Source: JBDIAG01 sp047974565 (GTDB lineage: Bacteria > Actinomycetota > Actinomycetes > Actinomycetales > CAWJMD01). From it: a DNA stretch of 64,000 nucleotides. The translations under genes and the position numbers were made by a program. This document shows positions 8,541-17,396 of this stretch, in pieces (the stretch's first letter is position 1; every line of letters begins with the position of its first letter). The stretch is taken from positions 1 through 64,000 of the forward strand of contig JBKECN010000085.1 of the NCBI GenBank assembly GCA_047974565.1, written 5' to 3'. The notes under the pieces were generated by a model, which was given only the letters and a program-made list of their open reading frames with translations, made no database searches and was not told where the DNA came from.

Positions 8541-10211
8541 ATGTCTGACGGGGTGCACGGGGCGGCGTCGGTGCTCGGTTCCCTGGTGACCGTGGCAGCG
8601 ATCACCGGCTTGGTGCTCGTCGCGGTCATCGCCTGGACCCGTCGTCGGCAGTCACCCGTGGCGTGGTGGCTGCTCATCATCATGGTGGGCGCGGTCTGGT
8701 GGTGCGTGGCGCAACTCGCGGCCCAGACGCTCGACGACCCGCGGGCCTTGGCCGTCGCCTATGGCCTGCGTCCGCTGGGAGCGGTGGTGGCGGCCAGCGG
8801 CTACTTCCTCACCGTACGCGCGTTGGCTGACTCCAGGTATCAACCCAAGGGCCATACCTGGCTCGGGTTGGCCCTGGCACCCGCGCTGTACCTGCTGGTC
8901 CTGGCGATTCCGGTCACCCGGGACGATGCGCTGGGTCGGCTCGTCCAGGCGGACGGTCAGTGGTGGTGGCATCCACCGCTGTTGTTCTGGGCGCTGGTCT
9001 CCTACTCGCTGTTGCTGGCCCTGTGGGCTGCGGGTTCGCAGGCCCAGGCGATGCGGTATGCCACGCCGCTGCATCGGGCGCAACTGGGTAGCAATCTGGT
9101 CGGCGCGCTCCTGCCGTTGGCCGGGGGAGTGATCTCGATGGTGGAGTGCGCCAGCTTCGGCGGGCAGTGGCCCAGCACCACCACCGAGTGGATGACGGTG
9201 GGCTTTCTCGGCACGGCCCTGGTGGACATTCGTTCGCTGGCCAAGCACCAGTTGCTCACCGTGGTGCCGATCGCCCCCGGCCTGGTGCTGGACGAACTCA
9301 CCGACGGAGTGATCGTGCTGGACGAGCAGGGCCGGGTCACCGACGTGAACCCCGCCGCCGAACTGCTCCTGGGACCGGGAATGGTCATTTCGCTGGGCCA
9401 GGTGCTCGACGACGCCCTGGCTGGTTTCGGGTCTGCGGTGGTCGCGCCGCACCAGACGTATCTGACCACCTCCGGGCGGGAGATCCGGTTCCAATGGCAC
9501 AGGGTCAACCGTGGTTCTGAGGCATTGGGCAGCGTCGTCGTGCTCTCCGACGTGACCGAGTTCCAACGCTCGCGGCGGGCACTCATCGCCGCCAACGAAG
9601 TGCTGCGCGAGCAACTGGTGACCATCGAGAGTCTGCGGGCCGAGCTGGCCGAGCTGGCCCAGCATGACAGCCTCACCGGCCTGTTGAACCGGCGGCATCT
9701 GGACGACCTGATGACCGACCTGGGCCGGGGGAGCCGGGCTTTCGGCCTCATGCTCATCGACCTGGACCACTTCAAGGTCGTCAACGACACCTGGGGTCAC
9801 CTGGTGGGTGATGAGGCCCTGGCCGGAGTGGCCGAGGCCCTGCGGACCGCGCTCACCGAGGCGGACACGCTGGTGCGATTCGGCGGCGAGGAGTTCGTCG
9901 TCATCATGGTGGACCGCAGTACCGACCAGGCCCGGGAGCTGGCGGAACGGGTGCGGGCGAGGCTGCAGTCGGCGTCCATCTCCACCCGGGCGGGGGCCAT
10001 TCGGCTCACCGTCTCCATCGGGGTCGCCCGCCGCCCCGACCATGGACTGACACCGATGGACATCATCCGCGCCGCGGACGCCGCCATGTACCGCGCCAAG
10101 GCCGGTGGGCGGAACCGGGTGGAGGTCGCCTCGCCGTCGGTGATCGTGACCGACGGGGGCGACGCCGTGGTCTCCGGCCGACCTGGTCATGACGTGGCCG
10201 GAAGCGCCTGA
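8541..10211 (+). CDS. membrane diguanylate cyclase (7TM-PAS-GGDEF)
   Basis: About 556-aa integral membrane signalling enzyme making cyclic di-GMP. Seven hydrophobic helices occupy about residues 10-230, like the 7TM sensor of histidine kinases. A PAS-like region (LDELTDGVIVLDEQGRVTDV) follows at about 250-350, then a short coiled coil, then the GGDEF domain (HDSLTGLLNRRHLDDL, DLDHFKVVNDTWGH, FGGEEF near residue 449). The active-site GGEEF is intact, so it should be catalytic. The position of the inhibitory RxxD I-site reads TEAD, so product inhibition is probably absent. An alternative GTG start lies 3 bases upstream. Confidence 0.9.
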   Translation: MSDGVHGAASVLGSLVTVAAITGLVLVAVIAWTRRRQSPVAWWLLIIMVGAVWWCVAQLAAQTLDDPRALAVAYGLRPLGAVVAASGYFLTVRALADSRYQPKGHTWLGLALAPALYLLVLAIPVTRDDALGRLVQADGQWWWHPPLLFWALVSYSLLLALWAAGSQAQAMRYATPLHRAQLGSNLVGALLPLAGGVISMVECASFGGQWPSTTTEWMTVGFLGTALVDIRSLAKHQLLTVVPIAPGLVLDELTDGVIVLDEQGRVTDVNPAAELLLGPGMVISLGQVLDDALAGFGSAVVAPHQTYLTTSGREIRFQWHRVNRGSEALGSVVVLSDVTEFQRSRRALIAANEVLREQLVTIESLRAELAELAQHDSLTGLLNRRHLDDLMTDLGRGSRAFGLMLIDLDHFKVVNDTWGHLVGDEALAGVAEALRTALTEADTLVRFGGEEFVVIMVDRSTDQARELAERVRARLQSASISTRAGAIRLTVSIGVARRPDHGLTPMDIIRAADAAMYRAKAGGRNRVEVASPSVIVTDGGDAVVSGRPGHDVAGSA

Positions 10212-10314
10212 GACCTTCGGCCGCGGCTCAACGACCGGTGACCCGCGCCGGATTCGACGGCCGCGGGGGTGAACCCGATTCAGTGCGCGCCGGGGTTCGC
10301 CGATACCCACCTTC

Positions 10315-11601
10315 GTGCGGCGCCGAGATCTCGAACAGACCCCTGTGACCCGTTCCGGATGCAGGATCGGACGAACCGCTCGTGGTGTCATCACCGGCAC
10401 TCTCATGGTGTCGCTGTGCGCCGGGCTGGGCACGCCCGCCCAGGCCACGCCATCCACGCCGCCGTCGTCCGGCACGGCCAGCACAGCGCCTTCGTCCGGG
10501 TCGGCGGGATCCGGAGTGAGTGCGGCGGACGTGCAGGCCGCCAACGCGGAGTCGGCCCGGCTGAACGTTGAACTCGCCGAGCAGAACCGGCTTCTTGAGG
10601 AGGCCACCGCCGAAGTGGCCGCGATCGACATCGATGTGGCGGCCAGCCAGGAAAGCGAGCGGGTCGCCCGCGCGGCTCAAGAAGCCGCATCAGCCGAGGT
10701 GACCCGCCAGCTGGCCACCGCCGCCGAGGCCCGACAGCGGGCCGAGCAGAGCCAGCTTGTGCTCGGCCGGTGGGCAGCCAGCGCCTACATCCAGGGGCCT
10801 GGCGTCCCACAGGGGATTCTCGTCATGCTCGGCTCTAACAGCACGGACGAACTCGCCGCCGGACTCGCCACCCAGCGGATGGTCGGCAGGCAACTGGACG
10901 CGGACGCCACCGCCTATGAACAGGCCCGACAACAGGCTGCGCATGCCTCTGCGGCAGCGCAGCAGACCGCCGCGACCGCCGCCGCCACCCTGGCTGCGGC
11001 CACCCGGGCACGAGAAGAGGCCGAACAGCGCCGCGCAGACGCCAGCGCGCGGATCTCGGAGCGGACGATCCTGCGCGATGCCGTTGCGGCGCAGGCCGAA
11101 CAAGCCGGGGTGCGGGCCCGCCAGGTGGCCGGCGACTATGCGGTCGCGCAGGCCGCCGAGGCTGCTGCCGCACAGGCAGCCGCGGCCGCAGCGGCGCAGG
11201 CGTCCGCGTCCGCCGGGGGCGGGGGCTCGGCGATCGTGATCACCGGAGATCCCCAGGCGCAGGAGGTGTTGCGGATCGCCGCCGGCTTGACCGGGATCGA
11301 GTACCGGTGGGGTGGCACCACCCCGGCAGGCTTCGACTGCTCCGGCTTCACCGGCTATGTCTTCGCCCAGGTGGGGGTTCGGCTGCCCCGCACCGCACGC
11401 GAGCAGCAGGCTGCCGCCACGGTGGTCAGCGACCCCCGCCCCGGCGATCTGGTGTTCTTCGGACGCCCGGCCACGCACGTGGGCATCTATGCCGGCAACG
11501 GCATGATGTACGACTCCCCGCACAGCGGTGCGGTGAGTGCGCTGCGGCCGGTGCATCGTGGCGTCAGCAACTACGGCCGCGTCCTGCCCGTGCGGTACTG
11601 A
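10315..11601 (+). CDS. secreted NlpC/P60 peptidoglycan endopeptidase, RipA-like
   Basis: 428-aa exported wall hydrolase. A signal peptide (VITGTLMVSLCAGLG, probable cleavage after AQA) is followed by a long Ala/Glu/Gln-rich coiled coil (about residues 65-300), a short glycine linker, and a C-terminal NlpC/P60 domain. Catalytic Cys sits in FDCSGFTGY, and His in ATHVGIYAGNG. This layout is that of actinobacterial RipA/RipB-type D,L-endopeptidases acting in daughter-cell separation. The start is uncertain: GTG at 10315 or GTG at 10345 would both give a usable signal peptide. Confidence 0.9.
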   Translation: MRRRDLEQTPVTRSGCRIGRTARGVITGTLMVSLCAGLGTPAQATPSTPPSSGTASTAPSSGSAGSGVSAADVQAANAESARLNVELAEQNRLLEEATAEVAAIDIDVAASQESERVARAAQEAASAEVTRQLATAAEARQRAEQSQLVLGRWAASAYIQGPGVPQGILVMLGSNSTDELAAGLATQRMVGRQLDADATAYEQARQQAAHASAAAQQTAATAAATLAAATRAREEAEQRRADASARISERTILRDAVAAQAEQAGVRARQVAGDYAVAQAAEAAAAQAAAAAAAQASASAGGGGSAIVITGDPQAQEVLRIAAGLTGIEYRWGGTTPAGFDCSGFTGYVFAQVGVRLPRTAREQQAAATVVSDPRPGDLVFFGRPATHVGIYAGNGMMYDSPHSGAVSALRPVHRGVSNYGRVLPVRY

Positions 11602-11612
11602 GTCCGCACCCA

Positions 11613-11672
11613 TTCACGGGCCTCGGCTTCACGGGTCTCGGCTTCACCGGTCTCGGCTTCACAGGTCTCGGC
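11613..11672. repeat. four 15-bp tandem repeats
   Basis: Four exactly phased 15-bp units of TTCACGGGTCTCGGC type, with one or two changes each, between the convergent NlpC/P60 and SRA-like genes. No hairpin potential is evident. Confidence 0.93.
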
Positions 11673-11755
11673 GCAGGTGTCGCGTCGGTGTCCGGTTGAC
11701 TGCGGCGTCCGTGGCGGGCGGATCCGTGCCTTACGCACCCGGGCCCTCGCCGACC

Positions 11756-12691
11756 TCAGCCCGAGGCCCGGGAACCAGCCTCGCTTTGGCCGCCCGCCTG
11801 TTGGCTCGGTGTCGCCTCGGCCCCATCCGGATCGGTCTCGGCCCCCGGGTCGGCGTGGGCACCATCGGTGGGGAGTAGTCGGAAGACGATCACCGTGCGG
11901 TCCCGCCCCTCGGCGTCCGCCCGATGCTCCGCCTGCCAGGGCTGTTCCGGGTCGAGAGCGAACGCGCCGCGGTACCAGAAGCGACGTCCGCCCGGCCGCC
12001 AGGGCTCGTCGTTCTCCTCCAGAAGCCTTACCACGTGGCCGTTCTCGGCGTGTTTGAGCAGCGCGGTGTTGGCAGCGTTCCATTGCTGGTTGCCGCGTCG
12101 GCCGTCGCCGACCACGAGGTAAGCCGCGCCGTCCCGGCGAAAGTCCAGGCCGGTGCGGGCATCGCCTGCGGCGAACGGGCTGATGAACAGAAACAGGCTG
12201 CGGGCGCGCACCGACGCCTCGATGAGCGCGTTGCGAGAGATGCCGAAACGTTTGAAGGTGTCGCGCGGGTGGAGTTCGCCCGGCTCAAGGGTCCACTCGA
12301 CGCCGACGATTGTGGCGCGCGGGGTGCCCGATGGTTGGCTGCGCTTGGCTGGCGAGCGTTTCGCGGTGGTCGAGGACCTGCTCGAGGATCGGGTGGCCCG
12401 CGCGGTCGGCGCCGGCGCGCTCAGGCCGGAGACCCGAAAGCCCAACTGCTCCAGACAGCGCACCGCCGCGACCTCGGGGAGGTCCTCGACCGCGAGCGCG
12501 GAACCGGTGAGTTTCTCGTGTGCCCGGTTCAGCACCGCGCGCGCCGGGTAGCGGCGGCCGATGTACTCGATCGTGAGCTCGCCTACGAGCCCTGCGCCAT
12601 ATCCCTGCATGAACTCCAGATGCCCGAGGTCTTCATAGTCGTCGATTGCGTCCAGCACGGCGTCTCGGCTGGTGATGTCTCCCAGAGCCAC
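11756..12691 (-). CDS. ScoMcrA-like head + SRA-type protein lacking HNH nuclease
   Basis: 311-aa protein. Residues 1-92 match the pattern of the N-terminal head of ScoMcrA-like type IV restriction enzymes (DVLxAIxxY-like start, GRRYPARAVLNRAHEKLTG, then LEQLGFRV). A basic Ser/Thr linker follows. Residues about 130-270 resemble the SRA-type modified-base-binding domain (RRGNQQWNAANTALLKHAEN, then FWYRGAFALD and RDRTVIVFRLL). Known ScoMcrA-type enzymes continue into an HNH nuclease; here the protein ends in a low-complexity Gly/Ala/Asp/Gln tail. It could bind modified DNA without cutting it, or be a decayed restriction gene. GTG start. No partner nuclease is adjacent. Confidence 0.6.
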   Translation of the reverse strand: MALGDITSRDAVLDAIDDYEDLGHLEFMQGYGAGLVGELTIEYIGRRYPARAVLNRAHEKLTGSALAVEDLPEVAAVRCLEQLGFRVSGLSAPAPTARATRSSSRSSTTAKRSPAKRSQPSGTPRATIVGVEWTLEPGELHPRDTFKRFGISRNALIEASVRARSLFLFISPFAAGDARTGLDFRRDGAAYLVVGDGRRGNQQWNAANTALLKHAENGHVVRLLEENDEPWRPGGRRFWYRGAFALDPEQPWQAEHRADAEGRDRTVIVFRLLPTDGAHADPGAETDPDGAEATPSQQAGGQSEAGSRASG

Positions 12692-12781
12692 GGTCAGGCA
12701 GCCTAGCGTGTACCCGGCGTGACGTCCGCCCCGTACCGGGCTGACATCGTCGGGGAGGCGTGGAAGGTGTTGCAGTCAGGT

Positions 12782-12826
12782 GGGACTGGGACAAACGGGA
12801 CTGGGACAAACGGGACTGGGACAAAG
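12782..12826. repeat. three 15-bp tandem repeats
   Basis: GGGACTGGGACAAAC occurs three times in exact 15-bp phase (last base differs in copy 3), just before the hairpin that follows the Roadblock gene. Confidence 0.93.
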
Positions 12827-12828
12827 AA

Positions 12829-12867
12829 GGAGCCGGGGTGTGGAACTCGCAACCCACACCCCGGCTC
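12829..12867 (-). terminator. strong intrinsic-type hairpin after the Roadblock gene
   Basis: GGAGCCGGGGTGTGG and its perfect reverse complement form a 15-bp GC-rich stem with a 9-base loop, 65 bases past the Roadblock stop. In the minus direction it is followed by a pyrimidine-rich CTTCTTTG. A terminator for the minus-strand gene is the simplest reading. Confidence 0.75.
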
Positions 12868-12932
12868 CGCCGGCCATGGCAGGGCTGGCCGGGATCCGAC
12901 CCCTTACGGGGCCGGTCGCTAGAGGTTCGAAC

Positions 12933-13301
12933 TCAGACCTGAACGTCCTTCTCCAGGTTGGTCAGCTGGCGACGGGCCATGGCCAGGTTGGCCTTGGACT
13001 TGTCCAGAGCCATGTACAGGAAGAGGCCCTGGCCGTTGCGGGCGGTGATCAGGCGCAGCAGGTGGTACTGGGAGTTCAGGGTGATGAGGACATCCTCGAT
13101 CTTCTCGTCGAGGCCGAGGGCGCTCATGGTGCGCAGCTTGGCCTTCACCACGTCGGCGTTGCCAGCCGCGGCGATGTCGAGGTCAAGGCCGCCGCCGCCG
13201 GCCTGGCCGAGGCTCATGCCGGTCTCGTAGTCGACGAGAGCGACGCCGATGGCGCCGTCGATCTGCATGGCTTCCTTGAGGATGACGTCCACGTTGCTCA
13301 T
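12933..13301 (-). CDS. Roadblock/LC7 domain protein
   Basis: 122-aa single-domain protein of the Roadblock/MglB family, which usually regulates small Ras-like GTPases. It has the fold's alternating pattern: DGAIGVALVDYETGMSLG early, then EKIEDVLITLNSQYHLLRLI and a C-terminal helix. In many actinobacteria such proteins sit in conservons with a kinase and a GTPase; here it stands alone with its own promoter region and terminator. The ATG at 13301 has GGAAGGA upstream; an upstream extension to 13415 would lack family similarity. Confidence 0.85.
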   Translation of the reverse strand: MSNVDVILKEAMQIDGAIGVALVDYETGMSLGQAGGGGLDLDIAAAGNADVVKAKLRTMSALGLDEKIEDVLITLNSQYHLLRLITARNGQGLFLYMALDKSKANLAMARRQLTNLEKDVQV

Positions 13302-13785
13302 GTGTGGTCCTTCCGATGGGTCGAGAGTTACTGTGATGTGATGGCTCGGGTGTGGTCTACGGGCCACTGCCGCCCCGCGCTTGTATGCAAGTAGAGCATA
13401 TTCAAATATCTGCATGTCAGCAGTACCGGGGATTCCTCACTCTAACGGACGTGACGGTCACCCTCAGTGCCATCGGTCGTAATTGGCGCCTCGGTCGGAG
13501 TAGTCCTCGATACGGCCGAAGCTGAGTTCAGCGGTCAACAATGGCCGACTCGGTCACTCGGTCGGGTGAACTCGAAGTTGGTTCCGGCAGTAGCCATGCC
13601 CTTCTCGAGACGGGCGCCGGGTGATGGGTGTATGGCCGCTCGTCCCCGGAGGTTGGAGGGGCAGCGTCCGACTCCGTGATGGAGCCGGTTCTGGCTCGTT
13701 CCCGGTGGGTGGGTGGCAGTTCTCAGGCCCTGGCGAGGGGTCGTCCGGCTCGCTGCGTCGATCCGTCCCGGCAGGCCAGTACCGT
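13302..13785. other. intergenic region between divergent genes
   Basis: No convincing gene. It holds the promoters of the Roadblock gene (minus) and thymidine phosphorylase (plus), including an AT-rich patch around 13395-13412. The thymidine phosphorylase frame stays open here back to 13621, but the residues are unlike the family. Confidence 0.5.
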
Positions 13786-15090
13786 GTGGCGGTGGGCATC
13801 ATCGGTGAGGCGATCGAGACGAAGAAGGTCGGCGGCGAGCTGAGCCCGCAGACGATAGACGCGGTGGTGGCCGGGTACACCGGCGGCGAGGTGCCGGACT
13901 ATCAGATGGCAGCCCTGCTGATGGCCATTCGCCTGCGCGGGATGACCTTCGCCGAGACGGTTGCCCTGACCCGGGCGATGGCGGATTCCGGAGCGCGCTA
14001 TTCCTTTCCCGACTGCGTGGACAAGCACTCCACCGGAGGCGTCGGCGACAAGCTCACCATGACGGCCTTGCCCCTGGTGGCGGCCTGCGGGGTGCCGGTG
14101 GCCAAACTCTCCGGGCGTGGTCTGGGGATCACCGGCGGGACCATCGACAAACTCGAGTCGATCCCGGGTTGGTCGGGCGACCTGAGCGAGCCCGCCTTTC
14201 GTGCCCAGGTGGCCAGGGTCGGGCTGGTCGTGGCATCGGCCGGAGAGGTCGCTCCCGCCGACAAGGCGATCTACGCGTTGCGCGATGCCACCGGGACGGT
14301 CGACTCATTGCCCCTGATCGGCAGCAGCATCGTCTCGAAGAAGGTGGCCACCGGGGCAGGGCACCTGTTGTACGACGTCAAGGCCGGCTCCGGCGCCTTC
14401 ATGAAGGACGCCGCGGCCGCCCGTGAACTCGCCGATCTGCTGGTGCGGTTGAGCGCGGCGTTGGGGGTGAGCGCCGCAGCGGTGATCACCGACATGGGCA
14501 CGCCGTTGGGCGCTGCGGTGGGCAACGCACTCGAGGTGCGTGAGTCGGTGGCCTTCCTCACCGGTGCGCCGGTCCCGCAGGACCTGGCGGAGGTGGCCAG
14601 GTACGAGGCGGCCCAATTGCTCCGCCTGCACGGGGCTGGCGACGACGCCGACGAACAGGTCCTGCAGGCGTGGCGGTCCGGCGCCGGATACGAGGCGTTC
14701 GCGGCCTTCGTCCACGCACAGGGCGGACAGGTGGCGGCCCTGTCGAACCTGTCGGTGTCGTCCACCGTCACCGAGGTCACCGCACCGCAGGCGGGTCAGG
14801 TGCAGGGAATCGATGCCTTGGCGGTCGCCCGCGCCAGCCTGGTGCTCGGCGCCGGCCGCCAGCGCAAGGAGGATGCCATCGATCCCGGGGCCGGCGTCCT
14901 GCTCAGGGTCCGGGTCGGCGATCGGGTGGAGCGCGCAGATCCGGTCGCCACCCTGTACGGGGTTCGCGAGGTGGACGCCGCCCGGGAGCTGGTGCTCGGC
15001 GGACTCCGTCTGGGCGAGCAGCCGGCGAGCCCGGTGCCACACCTGATCGACACCGTGGGCATCGACACGGTGGGCCCGGCTCGGGACTGA
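13786..15090 (+). CDS. deoA: thymidine phosphorylase
   Basis: 434-aa enzyme that splits thymidine with phosphate into thymine and deoxyribose-1-phosphate. The N-terminus IIGEAIETKKVGGELS and GYTGGEVPDYQMAALLMAI fit the family. DKHSTGGVGDKLTM near residue 78 is the phosphate-binding motif, followed by LSGRGLGITGGTIDKLESIPG. Family length is about 430-440, so the start is placed at GTG 13786 (GTG 13792 also possible). The open frame further upstream is rejected. The last 15 codons contain an exact-phase 15-bp duplication. Confidence 0.92.
   Translation: MAVGIIGEAIETKKVGGELSPQTIDAVVAGYTGGEVPDYQMAALLMAIRLRGMTFAETVALTRAMADSGARYSFPDCVDKHSTGGVGDKLTMTALPLVAACGVPVAKLSGRGLGITGGTIDKLESIPGWSGDLSEPAFRAQVARVGLVVASAGEVAPADKAIYALRDATGTVDSLPLIGSSIVSKKVATGAGHLLYDVKAGSGAFMKDAAAARELADLLVRLSAALGVSAAAVITDMGTPLGAAVGNALEVRESVAFLTGAPVPQDLAEVARYEAAQLLRLHGAGDDADEQVLQAWRSGAGYEAFAAFVHAQGGQVAALSNLSVSSTVTEVTAPQAGQVQGIDALAVARASLVLGAGRQRKEDAIDPGAGVLLRVRVGDRVERADPVATLYGVREVDAARELVLGGLRLGEQPASPVPHLIDTVGIDTVGPARD
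15046..15075 (+). repeat. 15-bp duplication at the 3' end of deoA
   Basis: ATCGACACCGTGGGC is repeated once with one change, in frame, giving IDTVGIDTVG at the protein C-terminus. Confidence 0.9.
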
Positions 15091-15141
15091 TCCCGGGCGG
15101 TGGTCAAGACCGAGCCTGCGGACCTGGTGCTGCGGCGCTGA

Positions 15142-15783
15142 TCAGCCCGCCGCGCGGGCCTGCAGCACCGGCGCCACTGCACGGGCCAGCTTGGACGCCG
15201 ACGCCGCCGGGCCGGCACCGGCCGCCCGCAACTCGGTCTCGATGCGGTCCAGGAGTGACTCCTCACCCTCGGCGAGTTCGACCTCCCACTCGCGCCAGGT
15301 GTTCTCGAAACGCTGACCACTCACCGGGTCTATCCCGGTGGCCCGCACCACGTCGTCGCAGAGCAGGGCCATCCCGGCGCCGGAGTCGGGCCGGATCTCA
15401 TACTCGGTTCGGGTGGTGGACAGGATGGCGACCGGGCGCAACGGCTGGTCTCCCACCAAGGAGCCGATCTCGGTGCCGAACTCGACCGGGACCTGGGCTC
15501 CCAGGTCGTCGGTGCCGATCTCGGTGAGAGGAGCGTGCACCTCTCGGCGGGCAGCCCCGCCGCCCGGCAACTTGAGGTGCCAGCCCGCGTCGGTTCCGCC
15601 GGTGCGCCGCCTCAGCGTGATCCGGTTCGCGGTCAGGCTCAACTCGGGGGTGTCCAGATAGGTGGCGTCGAGGTCATGCACCACCGGCGGCCCACCTCGC
15701 AGACCGGCCGAGGCCAGGTCGGGCAGGGGGGTGTCGGCGTCCACGCTGAACTTGCGCTCAATCTCCGTGCTGGAGGTGACCAT
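15142..15783 (-). CDS. CYTH-domain phosphatase-like protein
   Basis: 213-aa protein of the CYTH (triphosphate tunnel) superfamily, which bind or hydrolyse triphosphates such as PPPi or thiamine triphosphate. The signature EIERKFSV is at residues 7-14, followed by LDATYLDTPELSL, ITLRRRTGG, WHLKLPGGG and WREWEVELAEGE, giving the alternating charged strands of the tunnel. Longer actinobacterial relatives carry a CHAD domain; this one does not. The substrate is not deducible. The ATG at 15783 puts the motif at the expected distance from the N-terminus. Confidence 0.85.
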   Translation of the reverse strand: MVTSSTEIERKFSVDADTPLPDLASAGLRGGPPVVHDLDATYLDTPELSLTANRITLRRRTGGTDAGWHLKLPGGGAARREVHAPLTEIGTDDLGAQVPVEFGTEIGSLVGDQPLRPVAILSTTRTEYEIRPDSGAGMALLCDDVVRATGIDPVSGQRFENTWREWEVELAEGEESLLDRIETELRAAGAGPAASASKLARAVAPVLQARAAG

Positions 15784-15834
15784 GGCCAACATGTAGCACA
15801 CGCCCTCAGGTGCGAGGACCTGGGCGGCGTCGAA

Positions 15835-16782
15835 TCAGCGATTGGCGTTCTTCAGGCTCCCGGCGGTGTCCCCCTTCGGATCGAAGACCCCGCACGACAC
15901 CTCCCGATCGCCCGTGGCCCAGGTCTGCTCGGTCGGGGTGAGGAAGCGGAAGGACAGGGCCGAGTCGTCGACGGACCGGCCGACGAAGGGCTCGAAGCGG
16001 GTCGCGCAGCCCCCGTCCGCCAGGCCCTGCACCTCTATGTCGCCGGGGTACGACCCCTGCGGAAGGTCGAAGACAGCGAAGATCTCCACGTAGTGCGGCT
16101 GATCGCAACTGACTCGGGTCAGCGTGGTGACGGTATCGGCCTGCCCGGGGTCGACGAGGCAGTCGCCCACCTTGATCGCGTAGGCATCGATCTGTTCGCT
16201 CCCGCCGCCTGTTGTCGTTCCCGGTGCGGGTTGGGTGGCGCTCCCCCCTGACGCCTCAGCTGGTGGGGTCTGCGCGGTTCCCACCCCGGGGTCCGTCCCC
16301 TCGGCCGTACTCTGCGGCCCCTCGGTCGCCGTGGGATCGGTGCCGGCATCAGGTGTCTGGTCGGCGTCGGCGGTGGGTTCGGCGGTGTCCGTGGTCGAGG
16401 TACCGGCCAACGTGGGGGAGTCGTCCTGGCGGCTGAACGCCAGGTAACCCAGCACGACGGCGAGCACGAGCGCCAGCACGCTCGCGGTGACGATGACCGG
16501 CAGATTGCGTCCGCTGCCAGGTTCGTCCTCCAGGTCGCCGCTCTCGGCCTGGGGGGTGCCAGGAGCGCTTGGGTCCAGGTGATAGGCGGGGCCGGTGTGC
16601 GCAGGGTCAGCGGGGTCGAAAGGCGCGGGCTGGTCCGGCCACCCGGCCTGCGGCCCGGCAAGGGCTGCCTGGTCAGGGCCGGCGTCCTGGCTGCTGGGCG
16701 GGACCGCCGGCTCGGGGGCGAACGGGGTGTCCTGCGGATCTGCACGGTCCGGCGAGGGTGGATTCGGCTCGTGCTCGCTCAT
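15835..16782 (-). CDS. septum-formation-family membrane protein
   Basis: 315 aa. A long Pro/Asp/Glu-rich cytoplasmic N-terminus (1-92), one transmembrane helix (about 94-116), a Thr/Pro/Gly-rich linker, and an extracytoplasmic C-terminal domain from about residue 205. KVGDCLVDPGQ, RVSCDQPHYVEIFAVF, and three further cysteines match the septum-formation/DUF4190-associated domain of actinobacteria. The Cys pattern suggests disulfides. GGGGAGA lies six bases before the ATG at 16782. The precise role is unproven. Confidence 0.8.
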   Translation of the reverse strand: MSEHEPNPPSPDRADPQDTPFAPEPAVPPSSQDAGPDQAALAGPQAGWPDQPAPFDPADPAHTGPAYHLDPSAPGTPQAESGDLEDEPGSGRNLPVIVTASVLALVLAVVLGYLAFSRQDDSPTLAGTSTTDTAEPTADADQTPDAGTDPTATEGPQSTAEGTDPGVGTAQTPPAEASGGSATQPAPGTTTGGGSEQIDAYAIKVGDCLVDPGQADTVTTLTRVSCDQPHYVEIFAVFDLPQGSYPGDIEVQGLADGGCATRFEPFVGRSVDDSALSFRFLTPTEQTWATGDREVSCGVFDPKGDTAGSLKNANR

Positions 16783-16991
16783 TCGGTCTCCCCGGCGGGT
16801 CGCGGATGTTCTCCTCGCTGTGACGACCGCGCCGGCCATCGGTTCCACGGTAACCCGGGGACCAGGTCTGAGCCGACCAACCCCCGGGTGCGAATTCATA
16901 CCCGACGCGGGGCCTGGGACGGGAAACATGGGGTAGCGCAATCACGGACTCTGACGCTGATATCAACCGATTATGCGGGTATTCTCGGACG

Positions 16992-17396
16992 GTGACTCCG
17001 ACGTTCAGGATCAAGCAGGTAGCCGAGCTGATGGGCGTCAGCGACGACACTGTGCGCCGGTGGGCCGATACCGGTCGGCTGGAGGTCACCCACGACGAGG
17101 CGGGTCGCCAAGTGGTGGCCGGTGAGGTACTGGCCCGGTTCGCGCAGGGACTCGCGACCAGCGAGGCTCCCACCGGTCCGATCGTCGCCCAGAGTGCCCG
17201 CAACCACTTGCGAGGGCTGGTCACCCGGGTACTGCGCGACACGGTGATGGCTCAGGTGGAGATGCAGGCGGGCCCCTACCGGGTGGTCTCGTTGATGAGT
17301 CGCGAGGCGGCCGACGAACTCGGTCTCATGCCCGGGGTGCTGGCCGTGGCGAGCGTCAAGGCCACCAACGTCGTCATCGAGATCCCGCAAAGATGA
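16992..17396 (+). CDS. molybdate-responsive HTH-Mop regulator
   Basis: 134-aa protein with an N-terminal excisionase/MerR-like helix-turn-helix (FRIKQVAELMGVSDDTVRRWADTGRLEV) and a C-terminal Mop/TOBE oxyanion-binding domain (SARNHLRGLVTRVLRDTVMAQVEM to VASVKATNVVIE). It probably binds molybdate and controls the mod genes, whose first member overlaps its stop (ATGA). GTG start at 16992, chosen because it directly precedes the HTH. Confidence 0.85.
   Translation: MTPTFRIKQVAELMGVSDDTVRRWADTGRLEVTHDEAGRQVVAGEVLARFAQGLATSEAPTGPIVAQSARNHLRGLVTRVLRDTVMAQVEMQAGPYRVVSLMSREAADELGLMPGVLAVASVKATNVVIEIPQR

Noticed and set aside
8652..10631. 659-codon minus-strand frame over the diguanylate cyclase
   Set aside because: The plus strand carries clear 7TM and GGDEF motifs; the antisense product is His/Arg/Gln-rich noise.
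11613..11672. CRISPR array or small RNA
   Set aside because: Units are 15 bp, contiguous and without spacers, so this is a simple tandem repeat.
12885..12935. tRNA-like fragment (GGTTCGAACTC) near the Roadblock stop
   Set aside because: Only a T-loop-like match; no acceptor stem or anticodon arm can be formed and part of it overlaps the Roadblock coding end.
13621..13785. N-terminal extension of thymidine phosphorylase
   Set aside because: Open frame only; residues are unlike the family and would make the enzyme about 55 residues too long.
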